Under the pieces are notes generated by a model. It had not been told where the DNA came from. It did no database searches and saw only the letters and a program-made list of their open reading frames with translations. Position numbers and translations under genes: made by a program. Positions 16,859 through 24,992 of a stretch of DNA of 64,000 nucleotides are shown one piece after another. Source of the stretch: an uncultured Barnesiella sp. (GTDB lineage: Bacteria; Bacteroidota; Bacteroidia; Bacteroidales; Barnesiellaceae); the NCBI GenBank assembly GCA_944320015.1, contig CALUFO010000008.1, forward strand, positions 62,001 through 126,000. Direction: 5' to 3'. The stretch's first letter is position 1, and each line of letters begins with the position of its first letter.

Positions 16859-16948
16859 AATGGTCTGTCGTTTTCGAGGGGCAAAGGTAGGGAAAAGAAT
16901 CGAGCGAGTGTTATTTTAATTGTAAAAAAAATCTAAAAACACAGCGTA

Positions 16949-17425
16949 TTATTTCGTATCCCATTGGTTATAAGGTTTTACGGCAAGGTTGGAGTTGTAA
17001 TAGCGAGGGTCTCCGGTGACTTCGACCCCGATGAACGGGGGAATCGGGAACGATTCCGACTCCGATTCCAATTCGATTTCGGCCACAACCAACCCTTCGT
17101 TCTCACCGAGAAATTCGTCGATTTCCCACAAATGTCCCTCGTAGGGGTAGCGGTATCTTTTTTTCTCGATGATGCCCGGGAGAGATAGGGAGTCGAGCAT
17201 TTCGGCGGCGTCGGCCACGGGAATGGGGTATTCAAACTCTTTACGGGTGCAGCCTTCGGTCGCTCCTTTGATGGTGATGAACGCTTCGTCGCCGGCGATG
17301 CGTATGCGTATGGTGCGATGCTTGTCGACAGAGAGGTAGCCTTGCTTATAATAGGTGCATTGGCTCGACTGTGCCCGGTATGAGTTATTGGTGACTCGGT
17401 ATTTTCGCTCGATTTCTAAACTCAT
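16949..17425 (-). CDS. CYTH-domain protein, probable triphosphatase
   Basis: A 158-residue single-domain CYTH (triphosphate tunnel) protein. It has the diagnostic N-terminal ExExK motif (MSLEIERKYRV), RTIRIRI and ITIKGAT strands with basic residues lining the tunnel, and VVAEIELESE near the end for metal binding. Stand-alone bacterial members typically hydrolyse inorganic triphosphate; adenylate cyclase activity is a known alternative in the family. It stands alone next to tRNA-Ser. Confidence 0.88.
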   Translation of the reverse strand: MSLEIERKYRVTNNSYRAQSSQCTYYKQGYLSVDKHRTIRIRIAGDEAFITIKGATEGCTRKEFEYPIPVADAAEMLDSLSLPGIIEKKRYRYPYEGHLWEIDEFLGENEGLVVAEIELESESESFPIPPFIGVEVTGDPRYYNSNLAVKPYNQWDTK

Positions 17426-17565
17426 AAATTAACAAAAATAAATAGAACGCCGAATATAATACAATTATTTGGTTTAAGAAATGGAATAAAAACGAATCTA
17501 TTATTAAACAATGTTAAAGCGGGCTCGGGGTAGGGATAAAAGCCGATAGCCCAGAGTTTTTTTTG

Positions 17566-17573
17566 TACTTTTG
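17566..17573 (+). promoter_or_regulatory. -7 box of the DUF5686 gene
   Basis: TACTTTTG, perfect TAnnTTTG, 67 bases before the start codon at 17641. Confidence 0.55.
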
Positions 17574-17640
17574 TAGCGTGAAAATTCGAGAGAATCGAAA
17601 AAGAGAAGCTTATTTTTAATGTACAGCTTGTGAGACTTTT

Positions 17641-20187
17641 ATGGTAAAAAAGATATATGCGGTATTGATCCTTGTTTTTTTGTCGGTGGGGCTTCCGGTC
17701 ACGATTGCGGCTCAGAAAGCGACGGTGGTAAAAGGGTTGGTTCGCGACTCTATTACACAGGAACCTATACCTTATGCTTCGGTTTTTTTTGTGGGAAGCG
17801 ACAAAGGATTGATGACGGACGACGAGGGTAAGTTTGCCGTGTCGGTGCGTGACAATTTTTTGAACGTGAGAGTTTCGACTCTGGGTTATCGGGAGAAGAC
17901 CTTCTTTGTGAAGAAGGGCGAGGAGAATGATGTGCTTGTCGAGCTGGTCCCGTCGGATTATGTGCTGGAAGAAGTGGTAGTAAAACCCAAACGTGAGAAG
18001 TACAGCCGCAAGAACAACCCGGCCGTCGAGTTTGTGAAGAAATTGATCGCGCGCCGTCATGTGGGAGATCCCAAGAACCACGATTTTTATAATTACGAGA
18101 AATACGAGAAGATGACTTTTGCGCTGAATGAATTTTCGGAGGAGCAAAAGAAAAAGTGGCTGTTCAAGAAATTCCAGTTTATCTTTGACTATGTAGATAC
18201 GTCGGAGGTTTCGGGCAAGCCTATTCTCACCGTTTCGATAAAAGAGAAAATCGCCAACAACTATTATCGCCGCAGTCCCGAGACCGAGAAGACAGTCGTC
18301 ACCGGTATCAAACGGGCGGGTATCGATGAGATTTTCAACGAAGAGAGCGTGCAGATGCTGTATGACGATTTGTTCCGTGAAATCGATATTTTCGGGAACG
18401 ACATCACGTTGCTCTCCAACCGGTTTGTAAGTCCGCTTTCCAATATAGCGACCTCGTTTTATAAGTATTATTTGCTCGATACGATTCAGGTCGATGGGGT
18501 GAAGTGCATCGACTTGGGGTTCGTACCGTTCAACTCCGAGTCGTTCGGGTTTACCGGTCACATTTATGTACCCGAGGGCGATTCGACCTACTTTATCAAG
18601 AAGGTGAAGATGAACGTGCCTCGTGATATCAATCTCAACTATGTCAAGAATATGTATCTCGAGCAGGATTACGAACGGCTGGAAGACGGCACCCGCATAA
18701 AGGTCAAAGACGATGCCATCATCGAGTTTGAGGTCTTGCCCTCGACACAAGGCCTGTATGCGAGGCGAATGACCACATATAGCAAATTCTCGTTTACTCC
18801 GCCCGACGACCTTTCGGTCTATGATTTCGAGGGGAGGGAGCGAGTCGAAGTCGACGCGCAGGCCAAACCCGAGGAATTTTGGGTGGACAATCGCCATGTG
18901 CCGGTGCGGAAAAAGGAAAATGCCGTCGATAAGTTGTTGGCGCGGTTACGCGAAGTCCCGGTATTCTATTACACCGAAAAGGTTTTGGGTGTACTCATCG
19001 GGGGATATATCGAGACGGGGGAGAATAGCAAATTCGATTTCGGACCCATGAATACGACTATCAGCGCCAATGAGGTAGAGGGTGCCCGGTTTAGGGTGGG
19101 CGGATTGACCACCGCCCAGCTTAGTCCACATTGGTTCGCACGCGGTTATGTGGCCTATGGTACGAAAGACGAGAAAGTGAAGTATTCGGGCGAAGTGGAG
19201 TATTCTTTCAATAAAAAGAAATTTCATGCCAAGGAGTTCCCCATCAACTCCATTAAGCTGAGTCATTCATACGATATCGACCAGTTGGGCCAGCAATACA
19301 TGTACACCAATAAAGATAATGTGTTCTTGTCGCTGAAACGGAAGTCCGACAACAAGGCTACCTACCTGCGCAAAACCGAGTTGTCGTATTTACAGGAGCG
19401 CCAAAGCGGTTTCTCGTTCGGGTTGGGGATTCGTAACGAGATACAGCAAATGGCCACCGACCGTATCTCTTTTGTCGATGGCTATGGCAAGGAGATAAAA
19501 GATTATATGCAAACCAACTTCGAGGTGAAGTTGCGGTATGCACCCAATGAAAAATTTTATCAGACCAAAAGCAATCGTTTTCCTATCAACCTCGACGCCC
19601 CGGTATTTACGCTTTCCCATGTCTTTTCTTTTAAAGATTTCTTGGGAAGCCGCTACTCTTACAATCGCACCGAATTTGGCGTTCAAAAACGATTCTGGTT
19701 CTCGGCGTTCGGCTATTTCGATGCGATTATCAAGGCCGGCAAGGTGTGGGACAAGGTTCCTTTCCCCATGTTGATACTTCCCAATGCCAACCTTTCTTAT
19801 ACGATTCAACCCGAGTCGTATGCCTTGATGAACGCGCTTGAATTTATCAACGACCAGTATGTGTCGTGGGATTTTACTTATAATGCCAATGGCGCATTGT
19901 TCAACCGTATCCCCTTGTTGAAGTATTTGAAATTGCGCGAAGTCTTTACTTTCAGGGGGTTATATGGAAGTTTGAGCAAAAAGAACAATCCGTTGTACAA
20001 CAGCGATCTGTTTGTATTCCCCAAAGGAAGTACCGCTATGGGCAAAATGCCCTACATGGAATGCAGTGTGGGACTCGACAATATTTTCACCATTTTGCGA
20101 GTCGATTATGTGTGGCGACTGACCTATCTGGATAGTCCCAATATCAGCAAAAGCGGTGTGCGCATAGCGTTGCATTTCACGTTCTAA
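17641..20187 (+). CDS. DUF5686 outer-membrane protein with carboxypeptidase-like regulatory domain
   Basis: 848 residues. Signal peptide to about residue 24 (VTIAAQ). Residues about 28-105 are a CarboxypepD_reg-like beta-sandwich (VKGLVRDSITQEPIPYASV... LGYREKTFF), the same module that starts many TonB-dependent receptors. A long DUF5686 region follows (SRKNNPAVEFVKKLI... NNYYRR), and from about residue 470 an alternating-strand C terminus ending RIALHFTF looks like an outer-membrane barrel. No TonB box or plug is visible, so it is not a standard receptor. Role unknown; monocistronic, with a terminator 50 bases downstream. Confidence 0.85.
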   Translation: MVKKIYAVLILVFLSVGLPVTIAAQKATVVKGLVRDSITQEPIPYASVFFVGSDKGLMTDDEGKFAVSVRDNFLNVRVSTLGYREKTFFVKKGEENDVLVELVPSDYVLEEVVVKPKREKYSRKNNPAVEFVKKLIARRHVGDPKNHDFYNYEKYEKMTFALNEFSEEQKKKWLFKKFQFIFDYVDTSEVSGKPILTVSIKEKIANNYYRRSPETEKTVVTGIKRAGIDEIFNEESVQMLYDDLFREIDIFGNDITLLSNRFVSPLSNIATSFYKYYLLDTIQVDGVKCIDLGFVPFNSESFGFTGHIYVPEGDSTYFIKKVKMNVPRDINLNYVKNMYLEQDYERLEDGTRIKVKDDAIIEFEVLPSTQGLYARRMTTYSKFSFTPPDDLSVYDFEGRERVEVDAQAKPEEFWVDNRHVPVRKKENAVDKLLARLREVPVFYYTEKVLGVLIGGYIETGENSKFDFGPMNTTISANEVEGARFRVGGLTTAQLSPHWFARGYVAYGTKDEKVKYSGEVEYSFNKKKFHAKEFPINSIKLSHSYDIDQLGQQYMYTNKDNVFLSLKRKSDNKATYLRKTELSYLQERQSGFSFGLGIRNEIQQMATDRISFVDGYGKEIKDYMQTNFEVKLRYAPNEKFYQTKSNRFPINLDAPVFTLSHVFSFKDFLGSRYSYNRTEFGVQKRFWFSAFGYFDAIIKAGKVWDKVPFPMLILPNANLSYTIQPESYALMNALEFINDQYVSWDFTYNANGALFNRIPLLKYLKLREVFTFRGLYGSLSKKNNPLYNSDLFVFPKGSTAMGKMPYMECSVGLDNIFTILRVDYVWRLTYLDSPNISKSGVRIALHFTF

Positions 20188-20237
20188 TCGGGGTTGTTTG
20201 CCTCGGTCTTGAACGGGGCATGACATGGTAGAAAATC

Positions 20238-20272
20238 AAAAAAGGAGCCCCGCAACGGGAGGCTCCTTTTTT
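20238..20272. terminator. Bidirectional terminator
   Basis: AAAAAAGGAGCC / GGCTCCTTTTTT with an 11-base loop between two converging genes; strong in both directions. Confidence 0.9.
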
Positions 20273-20296
20273 GATGTGTTTATGCGGGCTGTCGGA

Positions 20297-22378
20297 TTAC
20301 TTGATAATGCCGTCTCGACGCATGAGCGCTTCGATGGTAGGCTCGCTGCCTTTGAACCGTTTGTAGAGGATCATGGGATTTTCGGTTCCACCACGTTTCA
20401 AGATATTGTCACGGAACGATGCGGCTGTGGCTGGGTCGAAAATGCCGTGAGCTTTGAATACGGCGAATGCGTCGGCATCGAGGACTTCGGACCATTTATA
20501 ACCGTAGTATCCGGCGGCGTATCCACCCGAGAAGATGTGGCTGAATTGGGGGGCGATCAGTGTGCCGTCGACACTGGGCAAAACCAACGTCTTTTCGATA
20601 GCCTCTTGTTCAAAAGCTGTCGCGTCGCTTACAGGTGCGGTAATGGAGTGGTAGGCCATGTCGAGGAAGCCGAAAGTGAGCTGGCGCACGCACAGATAGG
20701 CGGCTTGATATTGGCTCGATTTTTTGATTTTCTCTATCAGTTCGGCGGGCATTTTTTCACCCGTTTTGTAGTGAACGGCAAAACTGTCGAGAAATTCTTT
20801 CTCGGCCAAATAGTTTTCGTTGAATTGCGAGGGGAGTTCCACGAAGTCGCGATATACGTTTGTGCCCGAGAGCGAAGCGTAGGTCACGTCGGAGAGGAGT
20901 CCGTGCAGGGCGTGGCCGAACTCATGCAGGAATGTCTCTACCTCGTCGTAGGTGAGCAGAGCCGGGGCGTCGGCCGTGGGGCGGGAGAAGTTCATGACGA
21001 TAGTCACATGGGGACGGCTGTCTTTTCCGTTCTCCTCTTTCCATTGACCTTTAAACTCGGTCATCCAAGCACCGGCGCGTTTGCCGTCGCGGGGGAAGAA
21101 GTCGGTGTAAATCACGCCCATGTAATTCCCGTCGTTGTCGGTCACTTCGAAAGCCTCGACTTCGGGGTGATAAACGGGAATTTTCGGGTTCTTGGTGAAG
21201 TGCAGGCCGTAGAGGCGGGTTGCCAGTCCAAACACGCCTTTAATCGTGTTGTTCACCTCGAAGTAGGGACGCAACATTTGGTCGTTGAGATCGTATTTGA
21301 TGTTTTTGAGTTGTTCGGAATAATAGCTGAAATCCCACGGCATCAATGTGATGTCTTTCCCTTCTTTGCCGATGGCAAAGCCTTCGACTTCTTTTACCTC
21401 TTGCAACGCTGTGGGTTTGTAGGCATCGAGCAATTGGTTCAGCAGATTGTAGACTGCGGCGCTGTTGCCGGCCATGGTGGTTTGCAGGTTATACTCGGCA
21501 TAGGTGGGTTTGTCGAATAGCTTGGCTATTTCGAGACGAACTTCGGCGATGCGGGTCAATACGGGGATATTGTTGTATTCGCCGGCGAGGTTGCGAGAAT
21601 TGTAGGCTCGATAGAGTTTCTCTCTCAAATCGCGGCGCGACGAGTATTTCATGAACGCGCTGTAACTGGGGTAGGATAGATTGACCATGTATCCCTCTTT
21701 GCCTTTGCTCTTGGCCAATGCGGCGGCGGCATCGCGGGCGCTTTGGGGCAGGCCTTCCAATTCGTCTTCGGTAAGCATCATACTGAAAAGGTTTGTCTCT
21801 TTCAGTACATTCTGTCCGAAGGTGAGTGTGAGTTGGCTCAGTTCCGACGACAAGGCACGGTATTTCTCCCGATCCTCGCCTTGAAGCTCGGCGCCGCTCA
21901 GGGCAAACGATTCGTAAGTCTCTTTGAGAAGCGTTTGTTGCTCGGGGGTAAGGTCGAGCTGGTCGCGGCGGTCATATACGAATTTAATGCGTTCGAAGAG
22001 TTTTTCGTTCAGGCTGATGTTGTTGCTGTGCTCCGAAAGCAGGGGTTGTACCCGTTGGGAGATTTCCATCATCTCATCGTTGCTTTCGGCGCTCAACAAG
22101 GCAAAAAATACGCTGGCTACCCGGTTGAGCATTTGTCCGCTACGGTCGAGCGCTTCGATTGTGTTTTCAAAGGTGGGCATCGAGCGTTGGTTGACAATGG
22201 CGTCGATTTCTTTCTGATTCTCTTCAATGGCTTTTTGGAAAGCCGGTTCGTAGTGCGACAACTTTATTTTGTCGAACGGGACAGTTTGATGCGGTGTTTT
22301 ATACGTCCCGAAAAAGGGATTTGCAGCTTGTGCCATGATTGTAAAAACAGTTAAAGCTGATAACAAAATTTTTTTCAT
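20297..22378 (-). CDS. dcp: M3-family peptidyl-dipeptidase, exported
   Basis: A 693-residue zinc metallopeptidase of the Dcp/oligopeptidase M3 family that removes C-terminal dipeptides. The zinc motif HEFGHALHG is intact, preceded by LLTYDEVETFL, and the downstream family signature ELPSQFNENYL is present. The chosen start (22378) gives a signal peptide MKKILLSALTVFTIMAQAAN; an upstream in-frame ATG would add 11 residues and spoil it. Export indicates a periplasmic peptide-scavenging role, unlike the cytosolic E. coli Dcp (inference). Single gene. Confidence 0.92.
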   Translation of the reverse strand: MKKILLSALTVFTIMAQAANPFFGTYKTPHQTVPFDKIKLSHYEPAFQKAIEENQKEIDAIVNQRSMPTFENTIEALDRSGQMLNRVASVFFALLSAESNDEMMEISQRVQPLLSEHSNNISLNEKLFERIKFVYDRRDQLDLTPEQQTLLKETYESFALSGAELQGEDREKYRALSSELSQLTLTFGQNVLKETNLFSMMLTEDELEGLPQSARDAAAALAKSKGKEGYMVNLSYPSYSAFMKYSSRRDLREKLYRAYNSRNLAGEYNNIPVLTRIAEVRLEIAKLFDKPTYAEYNLQTTMAGNSAAVYNLLNQLLDAYKPTALQEVKEVEGFAIGKEGKDITLMPWDFSYYSEQLKNIKYDLNDQMLRPYFEVNNTIKGVFGLATRLYGLHFTKNPKIPVYHPEVEAFEVTDNDGNYMGVIYTDFFPRDGKRAGAWMTEFKGQWKEENGKDSRPHVTIVMNFSRPTADAPALLTYDEVETFLHEFGHALHGLLSDVTYASLSGTNVYRDFVELPSQFNENYLAEKEFLDSFAVHYKTGEKMPAELIEKIKKSSQYQAAYLCVRQLTFGFLDMAYHSITAPVSDATAFEQEAIEKTLVLPSVDGTLIAPQFSHIFSGGYAAGYYGYKWSEVLDADAFAVFKAHGIFDPATAASFRDNILKRGGTENPMILYKRFKGSEPTIEALMRRDGIIK

Positions 22379-22551
22379 TTCTACTGTGTTATGTGGTACA
22401 AATTTTATCAATTAACAAAGGTCACGATTTATAACCATTCTCACCCAACTTCGACACTTAATAAATATTAAACAAAACGTTTCCTAAATTTATTTTAGTC
22501 CGGGCGAGCTTTTTTATATTACTTTTACGGGCTGTTTAAATACGGTAGAAT

Positions 22552-24381
22552 ATGAAACGACGCATCTGTTTTTTAGTGGGGGTATATTGTTGGTTTTTCA
22601 TCATGTTTGTTTTGCAAAAGCCATTGTTCATGTTGTTCCACTGGGACATCTATGGCGATACCCCGTTGTCAGAGTGGTTCTCGGTGATGTGGCATGGCCG
22701 TTTGCTCGACAACTCGATGGCGGCATATATTACGGCGCTTCCAGCTTTGCTGACTGTGGCGACGGTATGGTTGCGGGGCAAGTGGTGGACACCCGTTTTC
22801 CGCACTTATTTCGCATTGATAGCGTTTGTCGTTTCGGCCATTACGTTGAGCGATGCCGTGTTGTACAGCTATTGGGGATTCCGCATCGATGCGACCCCCT
22901 TGTTTTACCTTGCTTCTCCGGCCGATGCCGTAGCCAGTATTCCGGCTTGGCAGACGGTGGTCATACTCCTTCTTATCGTGCTTTACGCCGCCCTTCTTGT
23001 GTGGCCGTTGTGGCGGCTCTCGGCGCTTGTGGCATGTTGGGCAAAGCCTCGCAGACCCATTCTGTCGTTTGCTGTTTTGCTGTTGCTCGCAGCCTCGTTG
23101 TTTATTCCCATTCGAGGCGGATTCACAGTGTCGACCATGAATGTGGGCAAGGTCTATTTCAGTGACCGCATGGCGCTCAATCATGCGGCCATCAACCCGG
23201 TGTTCAGCCTGATGTCGTCGCTTGCCAAATCGGAAGATTTTTCGACTCAATATCGTTTGCTCGACCCGGAGGAGGCCGACGCCATTTTCGAGCCGTTGCG
23301 TGGGGGTGGCCCTTCGGTGTTTCCTTCCGATTCGTTGCAGTGGGTGAAACCCGGGGCGAATGTATTGCTGGTTGTTCTCGAAAGTTTTTCGGGGGCGGCC
23401 ATGGAGAGCTTGGGCGGGGTTCCCGCAGTGATGCCCAATCTCGAAAAGATAGCTTCGGAGGGGATTTTGTTTACCCGGTGTTATGCCAACAGTTTCCGCA
23501 CCGACCGGGGATTGACCTCGATTCTTAGTGGTTATCCGGCGCAGCCCACAGCCTCGATTATGAAGTACCCCTCCAAGTCGCAGTCGTTACCGGCTATATC
23601 CAAATCGTTGCGGAGCTGTGGATACGACACCCAGTTCCTTTATGGGGGAGATGCCGACTTCACCAATATGCGTTCCTATTTTATTTCTATGGGGATAGAT
23701 GAGATTGTGTGCGACAAGGATTTTCCGTTGAGCCAGCGATTGAGCAAATGGGGTGTCCCCGACGGTGAGACTTTCGATACCCTGTATGGATTGCTCGAAG
23801 AGCAGGCCGATGAGCCTTTCATGAAAATGTTCCTCACGTTGAGCAGCCACGAGCCATTCGATGTGCCTATGAACCGGTTTGAAGATAAGTATCTCAATTC
23901 GGTGGCTTATACCGACAGTTGCCTCGGCGCTTTTATGGGGCGGTTGAAACAGCTTCCGGTTTGGGATAATACACTTGTCGTGTTTGTTGCCGACCATTCT
24001 TTCCGTTATCCCTACAATGTGGAGAATCACGATATAGATTATCACCGCATACCTATGGTGTGGGCTGGGGGTGCGGTGTTGCGCCCCGGTGTTGTCGATG
24101 AGTATATGTCGCAAATCGACCTCGCCGCCACGCTGTTGGCTCAGTTGCACATTCCATACGACGATTTCACGTTCAGCAAGAATATCGTCGACCCGGCTCG
24201 GGAGCACTTCGCCTATTATACGTTCCCCGATGGATTCGGTTATGTCGACCGGGAGGGCGCGGCGGTGTACGATTGTGCGTCACAGAGTATTCTTGTGACA
24301 CAGAACGATAGCAGTGCGGTGCGGCTTAACCGGGGAAAAGCCTACCTTCAAAAATTGTATGACGATTTGTCCCGGCGATAA
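22552..24381 (+). CDS. LtaS-like membrane sulfatase-fold phosphotransferase
   Basis: 609 residues: five N-terminal transmembrane helices (to about residue 200) followed by an extracytoplasmic alkaline-phosphatase/sulfatase domain. Active-site landmarks are visible: VVLESFSGAAMES (metal Glu), NSFRTDRGLTSILSG with the candidate nucleophile Thr, SSHEPF, and VADHSF with metal Asp-His. The family includes lipoteichoic-acid synthases and phosphoglycerol or phosphoethanolamine transferases; in a Gram-negative bacterium it more likely decorates periplasmic glycans or lipids (inference). The GNAT gene follows after 11 bases and may be co-transcribed. Confidence 0.88.
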   Translation: MKRRICFLVGVYCWFFIMFVLQKPLFMLFHWDIYGDTPLSEWFSVMWHGRLLDNSMAAYITALPALLTVATVWLRGKWWTPVFRTYFALIAFVVSAITLSDAVLYSYWGFRIDATPLFYLASPADAVASIPAWQTVVILLLIVLYAALLVWPLWRLSALVACWAKPRRPILSFAVLLLLAASLFIPIRGGFTVSTMNVGKVYFSDRMALNHAAINPVFSLMSSLAKSEDFSTQYRLLDPEEADAIFEPLRGGGPSVFPSDSLQWVKPGANVLLVVLESFSGAAMESLGGVPAVMPNLEKIASEGILFTRCYANSFRTDRGLTSILSGYPAQPTASIMKYPSKSQSLPAISKSLRSCGYDTQFLYGGDADFTNMRSYFISMGIDEIVCDKDFPLSQRLSKWGVPDGETFDTLYGLLEEQADEPFMKMFLTLSSHEPFDVPMNRFEDKYLNSVAYTDSCLGAFMGRLKQLPVWDNTLVVFVADHSFRYPYNVENHDIDYHRIPMVWAGGAVLRPGVVDEYMSQIDLAATLLAQLHIPYDDFTFSKNIVDPAREHFAYYTFPDGFGYVDREGAAVYDCASQSILVTQNDSSAVRLNRGKAYLQKLYDDLSRR

Positions 24382-24392
24382 CTCGAATAGAG

Positions 24393-24902
24393 ATGAGTAA
24401 CATAAGTATAAGACCTACCACCGTGGCCGATATGGACGAGGTAATGGCCGTGTTTGAGCAGGCGCGGCGGTTTATGCGGCAGAATGGGAACTACCGGCAA
24501 TGGACGGGTGGTTATCCCACACGAGCCATTCTCGAGGAGGATATTTCGTCGGGCAGCAGTTTTGTGTGTATCGACGAATGCGGGGTAATTGTGGGGACAT
24601 TCTGTTTCCGATACGGAATAGCACCCGAGTCTACTTATCGGACGATTTACGATGGGGCTTGGCTCAACGACAAGCCTTATGGGGTGATACATCGTGTCGC
24701 TTCGTCGGGTCGGGCAGGCGGTATTTTTTCCTGTTGCTTGGCATGGTGCCTACACTATGTCGACAATATTCGCATCGATACGCATCGCGACAATAGGGTC
24801 ATGCAGGATTTGTTGCTTCGCCACGGATTCGCTCGTTGCGGAATCATCTATTTGGCCAATGGCGACGAGCGTATCGCTTTTCAGAAAGAATTATCGGAAT
24901 GA
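24393..24902 (+). CDS. GNAT-family N-acetyltransferase
   Basis: 169 residues of the GNAT fold: SIRPTTVADMDEVMAVFEQ at the N terminus, a central beta-bulge strand (FVCIDECGVIVGTFCFR), VIHRVASSGRAGGIFSCCL at the acetyl-CoA loop, and IRIDTHRDNRVMQDLLLRHGF, the typical C-terminal motif. Members with this IDTH motif in Bacteroidetes are of unknown substrate. Eleven bases after the sulfatase-fold gene. Confidence 0.88.
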   Translation: MSNISIRPTTVADMDEVMAVFEQARRFMRQNGNYRQWTGGYPTRAILEEDISSGSSFVCIDECGVIVGTFCFRYGIAPESTYRTIYDGAWLNDKPYGVIHRVASSGRAGGIFSCCLAWCLHYVDNIRIDTHRDNRVMQDLLLRHGFARCGIIYLANGDERIAFQKELSE

Positions 24903-24928
24903 GTCTTTGCGACACCGAGATGAAAGAA

Positions 24929-24977
24929 ATACGGCAAGAGGGTGTGCCGAAATGAGCGATGCACCCTCTTGCCGTAT
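24929..24977. terminator. Perfect 16-base inverted repeat between converging genes
   Basis: ATACGGCAAGAGGGTG and CACCCTCTTGCCGTAT, 17-base loop, located 15 bases past the subtilase stop and 27 past the GNAT stop. There is no strong T tract, but position and stability suggest a shared terminator. Confidence 0.6.
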
Positions 24978-24992
24978 GGAATACAGTTGGAT

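Noticed and set aside
16560..16884. Minus-strand ORFs containing EGSNPSLS-like strings
   Set aside because: They are translations across tRNA-Ser.
17422..18897. 491-codon minus-strand ORF
   Set aside because: It is the antisense shadow of the DUF5686 gene, with His/Arg/Ile-rich composition and no recognisable motif.
20225..21520. 431-codon plus-strand ORF
   Set aside because: Antisense of the M3 peptidase and starting in its terminator.
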